The notes below the pieces were generated by a model that was not told the DNA's origin, ran no database searches, and worked only from the letters and a program-made list of their open reading frames with translations. The translations under genes were made by a program, and so were the position numbers. A stretch of 13,243 bases of DNA. Origin: RGIG3077 sp964490175. GTDB lineage: Bacteria > Bacillota > Clostridia > Oscillospirales > Ruminococcaceae. Every line of letters starts with the position of its first letter. The stretch's first letter is position 1. This document shows, in pieces, positions 7,641 through 13,243 of the stretch. Location of the stretch: positions 1 through 13,243 of the forward strand of contig CAZBAI010000035.1 in NCBI GenBank assembly GCA_964490175.1, read 5' to 3'.

Positions 7641-8288
7641 GTGCATTGTGTAATTTCCGCATCTATTCTCGCAAGCGACCTTTTAAACATCGAAAACACC
7701 GTTAAAAGGCTTGAAAACAGCGGAATAGATATGATTCATTATGACGTTATGGACGGAGTTTTCGTCGATAATATCACCTATGGCGAGGTTATCTTAAAAA
7801 AAATCAGCGATATAACCGATATGTTTCTTGATGTGCACCTTATGACGGTTAATCCGCTTGCGCTTGTTGACGGTTTTTGCAATTCAGGGGCTGACAGTTT
7901 GACCTTTCATCTTGAAAGTAAGTCCGATGCATTTGAAACGATTCGTGCGATAAAATCTCACGGAGTTAAGGTCGGAATTTCAATAAAGCCGGATACCGAG
8001 GCGGATAAGGTTTTGCCTTATTTGCCATATGTGGATTCGGTGCTTGTAATGACCGTTGAGCCGGGCAAGGGCGGTCAAAAATTTATGCCGCAAACGCTTG
8101 AAAAGGTTATGCTGATATCCGAATATATCAAGGCGTGCCAATGTAAATGCACCGTTCAAGTTGACGGGGGTATAAACGCCGAAACCGCACGTCTTGCATT
8201 TGATGCGGGCGCACGTAATCTTGTAGCCGGCACATTTATTTTTAAGGCGCAGGATATGAAATATGCCGCCGATTCCATTAGGTTTTAA
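7641..8288 (+). CDS. rpe: Ribulose-phosphate 3-epimerase
   Basis: Interconverts D-ribulose 5-phosphate and D-xylulose 5-phosphate in the non-oxidative pentose phosphate pathway, in the cytosol. The 215 residues form a TIM barrel. The metal and catalytic residues of the family are visible: His33 and Asp35 in HYDVMDG, His66 in DVHLM, and Asp175 in VDGGIN. Phosphate binding is represented by PGKGGQ (141-146). Family members usually have PGFGGQ and FVPNITFG where this protein has PGKGGQ and FVDNITYG, so it is a slightly divergent copy. The start is GTG 7641 with a GGAGGA site at 7629-7634. The gene follows a strong promoter and a hairpin-rich leader, and its last 11 bases overlap the convergent mecA gene. 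Confidence 0.92.
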   Translation: MHCVISASILASDLLNIENTVKRLENSGIDMIHYDVMDGVFVDNITYGEVILKKISDITDMFLDVHLMTVNPLALVDGFCNSGADSLTFHLESKSDAFETIRAIKSHGVKVGISIKPDTEADKVLPYLPYVDSVLVMTVEPGKGGQKFMPQTLEKVMLISEYIKACQCKCTVQVDGGINAETARLAFDAGARNLVAGTFIFKAQDMKYAADSIRF

Positions 8289-8835
8289 ACATTGATTTAA
8301 GGCTTTGTGCGGCGCATTTTTCAAACAAAATGTTATATCTTTCGCTTAAATTCGCAAGCTCAATCCGGCTTATGCGCCGAGCCTTGCCAAACTCACTGCA
8401 TATATCCGCAAGTCTTTGATACGCCTGCGGTGCGCATTTTGCAATAAGTATAATATTGTTTTTGTCGGAATAAAGTGATGTTTTGCACGCAAAGCTTTTG
8501 TCAAACGCACATATTGCGCCGCATAATGCCGCCATATCGGCAAGCGACGCTGCTTTGCACATGATGATGCTTTCGCTGTATTTTTTGTTAGCGCTCTCAA
8601 TTGACGATATGTAGATTATGCAAATGCTGCTGCGCAAAAACACTTCAACTGCAAATTTTTCGGCATTTGGGCAAAATTCGCATTCGGCTGACCCGAGCAG
8701 AACAAGGCGGCTTAAAAATCGCTTTGCTTTTTCACCGCCGTCGGTTATCTCTGATATGCAGATGCCGCAGTTTTCAAGCTCACCCATTGTCAGTGTGATT
8801 TTTAATGTGCTTTTGCCGAGCTTTTCAAACCTCAT
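8278..8835 (-). CDS. mecA: MecA-family adaptor protein for ClpC
   Basis: MecA proteins deliver substrates to the ClpCP protease and help ClpC assemble; in Bacillus they control competence. The 185-residue product follows the family plan. The N-terminal substrate-binding part opens MRFEKLGKSTLKITLTMGEL. The C-terminal ClpC-binding part contains ADMAALCGAICAF and KTSLYSDKNNIILIAKC, followed by the usual closing helices. It is shorter than the roughly 220 residues of Bacillus MecA because the acidic linker is nearly absent. It has 12 cysteines, including CGIC (23-26), CEFC (52-55) and CGAIC (105-109), unusual for this family. The start codon (8835-8833) has GGAGG at 8851-8847, 11 bases upstream. 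It is transcribed towards rpe and divergently from the RNF-like operon. Confidence 0.82.
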   Translation of the reverse strand: MRFEKLGKSTLKITLTMGELENCGICISEITDGGEKAKRFLSRLVLLGSAECEFCPNAEKFAVEVFLRSSICIIYISSIESANKKYSESIIMCKAASLADMAALCGAICAFDKSFACKTSLYSDKNNIILIAKCAPQAYQRLADICSEFGKARRISRIELANLSERYNILFEKCAAQSLKSMFKT

Positions 8836-8889
8836 TTTTCATATAACCTCCAAATCAGTTATCTAAAGCTTTTATCGAAAGGAAAAATT

Positions 8890-9987
8890 TTGAACGAACG
8901 ATTAAATAAAGATAATTCCTATTCGGCGGATATCATCATCACGCTTACTGCAATTTTGATTATGTCCTGCCTGTATCACGGTGTGCGTTCACTGATTGTT
9001 TGCGTGATAAGCTGCGCTGCGTGCTATTTGTTCGAGCTTATCGCATTAAAAATGCAAAACAAAAAAATCGCTTTCCGTGATTATTCCGCCGTGATAACAG
9101 GGCTTATTGTCGGCTTGATGATGCCCGCTTCAATTAAATACAGCATTCTCATTGTTATTAGCTTTGTGGCAATGATTATCGGCAAGCACATTTTCGGCAC
9201 CGGCGAATTTCAAATTTTCAACCCGTCCGCCGTTGCTTATGTTTTTGCGGCACTCTGCTGGCCTTTGCAGGTTTTGCTTTATCCGTCTACAACAACAAAG
9301 CTTTCGCTTGCAAATTATGTGGATATCAGTGCGGTGACATCATTTAGCGCTAAGTTCAATGCGTATGAAACAATGCCGAATGTCAGCATTGAAACGCTTC
9401 TCGGGTATTTTGACGGGCCTATTGCCTGCACGCAGGTATTTGTAATTATTGTTTGCGCCGTTGTGCTTCTTCTCAGACGAAGCGTTTCGGTTTCCGCATT
9501 TTTGGGATTTGTAGGTACATATACTCTTGTTTGCTATATTCTGCCGTTTCGCAGTGATATGAATACAGCCGATTATATTTTTTATGAGTTGACAACAAAT
9601 ATGCTGCTTTTTGCCGCATTGTTTATTGTATCGGATTATAATTTTTTGCCTAAAGGTGCGCTCAACAGGTTTATAATCGGAGCGCTGACAGCTTTGCTTA
9701 CGCTTTTGTTCAGGCGAGTCGGAAATGTTGAAAACGCCGTGATGTTTGCCGTGTTGATTGCAAATCCCTTTGTTGATGTTGTCGATAATTACCACACTCG
9801 GTTTGTGGCGTTCATCAGAGGAAAAGACGATGAAAACGGTAATGATGTGTTTGCGCATATTTTGCGCTTTGTTACAGGCTTCAAAGCGGCTTTTTTGTTA
9901 AATTTCGGCAAAATTTGTTCTGTATTCAAAAAGCGGCGCAAGGGCGATGAGCCTAATGAAGCGAGGGATAATAATGATGAAGAATAA
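8890..9987 (+). CDS. rnfD: RnfD/NqrB-family membrane protein (divergent)
   Basis: RnfD is a membrane subunit of the RNF ion-pumping ferredoxin:NAD oxidoreductase and carries covalent FMN. This 365-residue protein has about nine or ten membrane helices and the family segment GLIVGLMMPA (71-80) then IGKHIFGTGEFQIFNPSA (97-114). Where RnfD normally reads GATPL after an aspartate, this protein has VDISAVTSFS (144-153). The flavinylated Thr is therefore Thr150, or replaced by Ser151, or lost. A charged cytoplasmic tail (about 347-365) follows the last helices. The start is TTG 8890 with AAAGGA at 8878-8883. It is first in a three-gene overlapping operon without rnfC, rnfG or rnfB. Family membership is clear; RNF activity is not. 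Confidence 0.8.
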   Translation: MNERLNKDNSYSADIIITLTAILIMSCLYHGVRSLIVCVISCAACYLFELIALKMQNKKIAFRDYSAVITGLIVGLMMPASIKYSILIVISFVAMIIGKHIFGTGEFQIFNPSAVAYVFAALCWPLQVLLYPSTTTKLSLANYVDISAVTSFSAKFNAYETMPNVSIETLLGYFDGPIACTQVFVIIVCAVVLLLRRSVSVSAFLGFVGTYTLVCYILPFRSDMNTADYIFYELTTNMLLFAALFIVSDYNFLPKGALNRFIIGALTALLTLLFRRVGNVENAVMFAVLIANPFVDVVDNYHTRFVAFIRGKDDENGNDVFAHILRFVTGFKAAFLLNFGKICSVFKKRRKGDEPNEARDNNDEE

Positions 9988-10687
9988 TAATTCAAATCAA
10001 GGCGATGCGAATTTGCGCCATGGCTATGCCGAAATTTTTGACGGGGTTTTCAAAAAAAATCCGCTATTTGTCAGCGGATTTATCATAGCGCCCGTTGTTG
10101 CCTGCTGTTATAATTTAAAAAATGCGCTTTTGCTGATTTTTGTTTTTTCGGTGATGACATTTCTCACGGTTTTGATTTCTACTTTTATTCCGAGAAATAT
10201 CGTTTATACACTGCGCATTATATTATATACAGCAATTGCTTCGGTGGTGTTTGTACCGATATACAGCGTTGCCGTGCAGCTTTTCGGCGATAGGGTAGGT
10301 GAGTTCGGATTCTTTTTGCCGCTATTGGTTACAAATTCGATGATATCACTGCAAAGTGAATTGATATTCTATAAAATGCCGAAAATCAAGATGATTGCAA
10401 GCGTTTTTTTCTATATAGTCGGGTTTGATATGGCAGTAATTATTTTTGCCGCTTTGAGAGAGCTATTCGCATTCGGCACGATTCTCGATAAGGTTGTCAT
10501 TACGGGACTGCACGTTGACCTGCTTTCGATGACCTGCGGCGGATTTATACTGCTCGGTTTTGTCTGCGGCGTTTTTCGCAAGATTTTGATTTTCGTTAAA
10601 GAACATAATGATATAGATATTGTTGACAGTCAAACCGCTCTTGCCGAGCTTTCCGAAGCCGAAGATATTCTGGAGGAAATGCTTTAA
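9974..10687 (+). CDS. rnfE: RnfE/NqrD-family membrane protein lacking cluster cysteines
   Basis: RnfE is an integral membrane subunit of RNF that, with RnfA, holds a [2Fe-2S] cluster within the membrane. The 237-residue product has about six helices, begins its homology at FDGVFKKNPLFV (22-33), and keeps FFLPLLVTN (113-121) and LRELFAFGT (161-169), equivalent to the REILGAGT segment. The usual ligand cysteines are replaced: CP becomes Ala39-Pro40, and NC becomes Asn121-Ser122. A Cys44-Cys45 pair lies nearby. The C-terminus is an unusual acidic tail (about 213-237). ATG 9974 (or ATG 9977) follows AGGGA at 9964-9968 and overlaps the upstream gene by 14 bp. A tail this acidic and the missing cysteines argue against simple RNF function. 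Confidence 0.78.
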   Translation: MMKNNNSNQGDANLRHGYAEIFDGVFKKNPLFVSGFIIAPVVACCYNLKNALLLIFVFSVMTFLTVLISTFIPRNIVYTLRIILYTAIASVVFVPIYSVAVQLFGDRVGEFGFFLPLLVTNSMISLQSELIFYKMPKIKMIASVFFYIVGFDMAVIIFAALRELFAFGTILDKVVITGLHVDLLSMTCGGFILLGFVCGVFRKILIFVKEHNDIDIVDSQTALAELSEAEDILEEML

Positions 10688-11265
10688 TGATTTTTTTTGA
10701 AATGATAATTGCCGCCTTTGCTTCGATTTTTACCGAAAACCTCGTGCTTTCAAAGGGACTCGGCAGCAGCACGATGATCATGGCTTCACGCAGCAAAAAG
10801 CAGCTTATGGGCGTTAGCGTGTGCATTACGTATTTTTCAACGCTTTGCTCTGTCATTCTCTATTTTTTGAGCAAAATCGAATTTATTGATTTTCAGGAGG
10901 CGTATGCGCCGATGATATATGTTTTTGTTGTCGGCATTGTCTATTGCGGAACGCTGTTTGTCTTGATTTTTGCAAGTCCTAAAATGTTTGCAAAATATAA
11001 AAATTATATCCATCTTTCTGCATTTAACTGCTCTGTTTTGGGTTGCTTGATGATAAATACAGCCGAGAATGAAACGTTTTTTGATTATCTCAGCTTTGGA
11101 TTTTTTTCCGGCATAGGCTTTTTAACGTCCGCATATATGCTTAAAATTGCTTATAAGCGCTTAAATTCCGAAAGTGTGCCGCTGAGCTTTAGGGGATATC
11201 CGGCAATTTTGATCTATATCGGCATACTTTCAATGGCGATATACGGCTTTGTGGTAAACGGTTAA
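10687..11265 (+). CDS. rnfA: RnfA/NqrE-family membrane protein lacking one cluster cysteine
   Basis: RnfA is the inverted-topology partner of RnfE. The 192-residue protein, the usual length, has about six helices and keeps ENLVLSKGLG (17-26), AFNCSVLG (112-119) and SFRGYPAILIYIGILSMA (167-184), matching the family segments NNFVLxxFLG, TNCAVLG and FRGFPIALITAGLLSLA. The first cluster cysteine (GICPF in normal RnfA) is replaced by GSSTM, with Ser28 at the Cys position; the second, Cys115, is retained. The start ATG overlaps the rnfE stop by one base (TAATG) behind a GGAGG site near 10672-10676, so translation is coupled. The cistron ends the operon; the next promoter lies within 20 bases. Confidence 0.78.
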   Translation: MIFFEMIIAAFASIFTENLVLSKGLGSSTMIMASRSKKQLMGVSVCITYFSTLCSVILYFLSKIEFIDFQEAYAPMIYVFVVGIVYCGTLFVLIFASPKMFAKYKNYIHLSAFNCSVLGCLMINTAENETFFDYLSFGFFSGIGFLTSAYMLKIAYKRLNSESVPLSFRGYPAILIYIGILSMAIYGFVVNG

Positions 11266-11282
11266 ATTTTGCAAATTTTCTC

Positions 11283-11311
11283 TTTACTTTTTTGTTTTAA
11301 TGTGTTAAAAT
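11283..11311 (+). promoter_or_regulatory. Sigma-A promoter of yerC and the methyltransferase
   Basis: TTTACT (11283-11288) and TAAAAT (11306-11311) have a 17-base spacer, with TGT directly before the -10 giving an extended -10 match. The predicted start is near 11317-11319, about 27 bases before the yerC ATG. Confidence 0.7.
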
Positions 11312-11344
11312 ATATACGATATTTATTGAAAGGTGTTTTACGCT

Positions 11345-11647
11345 ATGGACAGCAAGCTTAAAGATAAATCGCTTGACAGCCTTTTTGAGGCAATACTTTC
11401 ACTTGAAACAACACAGGAGTGTTACAGCTTTTTTGAAGATTTATGTACGGTTCTTGAGCTGAAATCTTTTTCTCAAAGGTTTCAGGTTGCAAAAATGTTG
11501 AGTGAACATAAGGTATACAGCGACATTGTCAGCGAAACCGGCGCTTCAACCGCAACTATCAGCAGGGTAAACCGTTCGCTTAACTACGGATGCGGCGGAT
11601 ATGACATTGTTTTTTCACGCCTTGGCACCAAAAAGGATGAAGAATAA
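11345..11647 (+). CDS. yerC: YerC/YecD-type TrpR-related regulator
   Basis: A small DNA-binding protein of the Trp-repressor superfamily found throughout Firmicutes; its regulon is poorly defined. The 100 residues are all-helical, with the helix-turn-helix at about 56-80 (VYSDIVSETGASTATISRVN) and the preceding RFQVAKML helix typical of the family. The tail GGYDIVFSRLG is also characteristic. The start is ATG 11345 with AAAGG at 11329-11333; a GTG at 11333 is in frame but has no ribosome binding site. The stop is two bases before the next start, so the two genes form an operon. Confidence 0.85.
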   Translation: MDSKLKDKSLDSLFEAILSLETTQECYSFFEDLCTVLELKSFSQRFQVAKMLSEHKVYSDIVSETGASTATISRVNRSLNYGCGGYDIVFSRLGTKKDEE

Positions 11648-11649
11648 AC

Positions 11650-12411
11650 GTGGCAGGGTATAACGCTTTTGCTCTGTTTTATGATGAGCTGACATCGAAT
11701 ATTGACTATAAAAAGCGTGCTGTGTATTTTGACTCGCTTGTTGATAAATTCGGCGGAAAAAAAGGCGGCATTCTGCTCGATTTGTGTTGCGGAACAGGTA
11801 GCCTTTCGGAAGAGTTTTGCAGGCTTGGTTATGATGTGATTGCGACTGACGCTTCAATGCAGATGTTGAATATAGCGCTTGAAAAAAAGCTTGATTCCGG
11901 TTTGTCGGTTCAATATCTTTGTCAGGATATGCGCAAGCTTGATATGTTCGGCACTGTTGATATAACCGTGTGTGCGTTGGATAGCTTGAATCATTTGCCC
12001 CGAATTGAAGATGTTGCCGCTGTTTTTGAAAAGGTGCACTTGTTTTGTGAGCCGGGCGGTTTGTTTCTTTTTGATGTCAACACTGTTTTCAAGCATAAGA
12101 ATATTCTTGCCGACAATACTTTTACGTATGATATGGAAAACGTTTTTTGCGTGTGGGAAAATACGTATAATGCCGACAATAAGCGTACCGATATCGTGCT
12201 GAATATTTTTGCGAGAGAAAATGATGTTTATACCCGATACAACGAAAGCTTTTCGGAGTATGCCTATGAGCTTGACGCTATCTGCGCCATGCTTGTAAAG
12301 GCAGGCTTTGAGGTTTGTGCCATGTATGATTATGATTCGTTCGACCCGATAAACGAGCAATCGGAAAAGGTTGTTTTTTGCTGCAAAAAGCCGGATACAG
12401 GCGAATGTTAA
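11650..12411 (+). CDS. Class I SAM-dependent methyltransferase, substrate unknown
   Basis: The 253-residue protein has the Rossmann-fold methyltransferase motifs in order: LLDLCCGTGSL (42-52, SAM-binding glycine motif), VIATDAS (63-69, Asp67 for the ribose hydroxyls), CQDMRKLD (91-98), CALDSLNHL (108-116) and PGGLFLFDVNT (135-145). The N-terminal MAGYNAFALFYDEL and the C-terminal half, rich in beta-strands, match a common Firmicute small-molecule methyltransferase family without an assigned substrate. The start is GTG 11650, two bases after the yerC stop, with AAGGA at 11633-11637. Being cotranscribed with yerC hints at shared control but not at a substrate. Confidence 0.85.
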   Translation: MAGYNAFALFYDELTSNIDYKKRAVYFDSLVDKFGGKKGGILLDLCCGTGSLSEEFCRLGYDVIATDASMQMLNIALEKKLDSGLSVQYLCQDMRKLDMFGTVDITVCALDSLNHLPRIEDVAAVFEKVHLFCEPGGLFLFDVNTVFKHKNILADNTFTYDMENVFCVWENTYNADNKRTDIVLNIFARENDVYTRYNESFSEYAYELDAICAMLVKAGFEVCAMYDYDSFDPINEQSEKVVFCCKKPDTGEC

Positions 12412-12438
12412 TTTTTTGTTAAATTGCCTTGATTTTGG

Positions 12439-12467
12439 TTGACAAATAATTAAAAATGGTATATAAT
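12439..12467 (+). promoter_or_regulatory. Consensus sigma-A promoter of tRNA-Cys
   Basis: TTGACA (12439-12444) and TATAAT (12462-12467) match both consensus hexamers exactly with a 17-base spacer. The predicted start is near 12474, about ten bases before the mature tRNA end, as expected for a strong stable-RNA promoter. Confidence 0.92.
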
Positions 12468-12483
12468 ATATTAGTATTGATGT

Positions 12484-12557
12484 GGCGCTATAGCCAAGTG
12501 GTAAGGCAATGGTCTGCAACACCGTGATCACCGGTTCAAATCCGGTTGGCGCCTCCA
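12484..12557 (+). tRNA. tRNA-Cys (GCA), CCA encoded
   Basis: A complete 74-base cloverleaf. The acceptor stem GGCGCTA pairs with TGGCGCC (one G-T pair). The D-arm is GCC/GGC. The anticodon stem ATGGT/ACCGT encloses the loop CTGCAAC with anticodon GCA. The T-arm is CCGG-TTCAAAT-CCGG, the discriminator base is T, and the CCA end is encoded. It is a single-tRNA transcription unit with its own promoter and terminator. Confidence 0.96.
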
Positions 12558-12590
12558 TTTAGGTGAATCAATTTGGATCACCAGCACGAA

Positions 12591-12614
12591 AAGCCCGATT
12601 TATCGGGCTTTTTT
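12591..12614 (+). terminator. Rho-independent terminator of tRNA-Cys
   Basis: AAGCCCGA (12591-12598) pairs with TCGGGCTT (12603-12610) around a 4-base loop, and the run of T ends at 12614. This is a textbook intrinsic terminator 34 bases after the tRNA. Confidence 0.93.
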
Positions 12615-12647
12615 GCGTATCTAAAGCCGAAATTTTTCAGGGTGAAA

Positions 12648-12679
12648 CCATGGATGTTTTTCGAGAAAAACATCCATGG
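12648..12679. repeat. 32-bp palindrome (14-bp stem, CGAG loop)
   Basis: CCATGGATGTTTTT (12648-12661) is followed by CGAG and then its exact reverse complement (12666-12679). It has no following T-run, so it is not an ordinary terminator. It lies between the tRNA-Cys terminator and the insertion sequence. In the rest of 12615-12775 I see no gene, only weak short inverted repeats (for example CACT/AGTG near 12715-12725). Confidence 0.7.
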
Positions 12680-12796
12680 AACAGGATTCGAACTTACGCT
12701 ATTGGGAATTTCAGCACTTTTGAGTGAATTTCGATCCCACTGCAAGAGATTCAATGCGTAAATGCCGCAAAACTAGAGCCTGTTCACATTAAAGTG

Positions 12797-12825
12797 TTGC
12801 AATTTTAGCAAAAATATGTTATAAT
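12797..12825 (+). promoter_or_regulatory. Internal IS promoter, giving a leaderless transposase mRNA
   Basis: TTGCAA (12797-12802) and TATAAT (12820-12825) with 17-base spacing and an extended -10 TGT (12817-12819). The transposase ATG begins seven bases after the -10 box, at about the expected transcription start, and no Shine-Dalgarno sequence precedes it. Confidence 0.75.
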
Positions 12826-12831
12826 TAACGT

Positions 12832-13239
12832 ATGAGATTAACAAAAGAACAATTTGCGATAATTGAGCATTTAATGCCTACGCCTCGCAGAAAACCCGAA
12901 ATATCGAATTATGATTTCTTGTGTGCATTACTGTATATAATCGAAAACGGCTGTAAATGGAGGGCACTGCCGAACGAATATGGAAATTGGCATACAATTT
13001 ACGTCAGATTCAACCGCTGGTGCAAAAACGGCATGATAGATAGAATTTTTGAAGCACTACAAGAAGAGAATATCATCGAAATACGTACCGAAATAATTTG
13101 CATAGATAGCACAAGTGTCAAAGTTCATCCCGATGCAGCAGGAGCAAGAAAATCAAGCGGCGAGCAGAGCATAGGTCGTTCAAAAGGGGGCTCACAACAA
13201 AGATTCATTTGGCTTCCACGTCTGCGAAATATGCAATGA
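12832..13239 (+). CDS. IS5-family transposase, N-terminal part (orfA)
   Basis: The 135-residue frame encodes the N-terminal domain of an IS4/IS5-type DDE transposase. It has the segments LCALLYIIENGCKWRALP (30-47), YVRFNRWCKNG (57-67) and CIDSTSVKVHPDAAGARK (90-107), where Asp92 is the first catalytic acidic residue, followed by GRSKGG (115-120). After GRSKGG the frame departs from the family; the expected LTTKIH continues in the -1 frame. The second half and the remaining catalytic residues would therefore come from orfB by frameshifting, or this copy is broken. No ribosome binding site precedes ATG 12832. Confidence 0.85.
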   Translation: MRLTKEQFAIIEHLMPTPRRKPEISNYDFLCALLYIIENGCKWRALPNEYGNWHTIYVRFNRWCKNGMIDRIFEALQEENIIEIRTEIICIDSTSVKVHPDAAGARKSSGEQSIGRSKGGSQQRFIWLPRLRNMQ

Positions 13240-13243
13240 TTTT
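13188..13243 (+). CDS. IS5-family transposase, start of the C-terminal part in the -1 frame (orfB, truncated by window end)
   Basis: Read in the -1 frame from the A4G5 run at 13182-13190, the sequence gives GLTTKIHLASTSAKYAM, the family continuation after RSKGG. No stop is met before the window ends. The run is a plausible slippery site for programmed -1 frameshifting, which occurs in several IS5 subgroups. A one-base loss in a dead copy would look the same here. Confidence 0.6.

Larger units (their letters stand above)
12776..13243 (+). mobile_element. Left part of an IS5-family insertion sequence (IS427-like), cut by the window end
   Basis: The element is recognised by its transposase. Its left tip is placed approximately at GAGCCTGTTCACATTAA (12776 onward), 56 bases before the transposase start. 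It is preceded by CTA, which could be part of a short target duplication. The right end lies outside the window, so inverted repeats and target duplication cannot be confirmed. Confidence 0.7.

Noticed and set aside
7471..7699. Two overlapping 62-63 codon minus-strand frames before rpe
   Set aside because: They are translations of the hairpin repeat element and the 5' end of rpe, without start signals.
8836..8889. Promoters for mecA and the RNF-like operon in the short divergent gap
   Set aside because: Only poor matches such as TTTTCA with TTATCT are present; they are too weak to report as features, though some promoter must be near.
11854..12558. 234-codon minus-strand frame covering the methyltransferase and the tRNA
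   Set aside because: It begins within the antisense of tRNA-Cys (the GFEPV phrase is the reverse of the T-loop) and continues antisense to a clear methyltransferase gene.
12660..12760. Possible tRNA or att-site remnant on the minus strand (GTTCGAATCC near 12683-12692)
   Set aside because: The T-loop-like sequence lacks a pairing stem and the following acceptor strand is too short before CCA; no cloverleaf can be built and it does not match the tRNA-Cys 3' end.
12573..12761. 62-codon plus-strand frame after tRNA-Cys
   Set aside because: It runs through the tRNA terminator and the palindrome, has no ribosome binding site, and does not resemble a known protein.

Overview
The window looks like chromosomal DNA of an anaerobic Clostridia-class Firmicute, most plausibly an Oscillospiraceae/Ruminococcaceae-type gut or rumen bacterium. 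This is inferred from gene content: a SecA with a C-terminal zinc tail, a YerC/TrpR-type regulator, a MecA ClpC adaptor, RNF-type membrane proteins, and a cellobiose 2-epimerase very close to what I recall of the Ruminococcus albus enzyme. GGAGG-type ribosome binding sites, frequent GTG/TTG starts and sigma-A promoters with 17-bp spacers fit this. The species is not determined.

Layout. 91-3102 secA, with a domain insertion. 3167-4321 cellobiose 2-epimerase, ended by a strong hairpin (4335-4370). A promoter at 4372-4400 drives a two-gene wall-synthesis unit: an FHA-SEDS (FtsW/RodA) fusion (4436-6055) overlapping a short class B penicillin-binding protein (6045-7415). A near-consensus promoter (7439-7467) and a multi-hairpin leader that looks like a dispersed palindromic repeat precede rpe (7641-8288). 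Convergent to rpe and overlapping it by 11 bp is mecA on the minus strand (8278-8835). Divergent from mecA is an overlapping three-gene operon of RnfD-, RnfE- and RnfA-like membrane proteins (8890-11265). A new promoter (11283-11311) serves yerC (11345-11647) and an adjacent SAM methyltransferase (11650-12411). tRNA-Cys(GCA) (12484-12557) has its own consensus promoter and terminator. A 32-bp palindrome follows, and then the left part of an IS5-family insertion sequence that runs off the window.

How the genes work together. Most units are housekeeping: secretion, peptidoglycan polymerisation and cross-linking by a SEDS-PBP pair, pentose phosphate metabolism, regulated proteolysis. The most unusual locus is the RNF-like trio. 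Only the integral-membrane subunits D, E and A are present; the redox subunits C, G and B are absent from both sides. Three of the four cysteine positions that normally ligate the intramembrane iron-sulfur cluster of RnfA/RnfE are replaced, and the RnfD flavinylation motif is altered. This suggests a membrane complex derived from RNF with a changed, perhaps non-redox, function. It is my best candidate for an undescribed system here, judged from remembered family motifs rather than a computed alignment.
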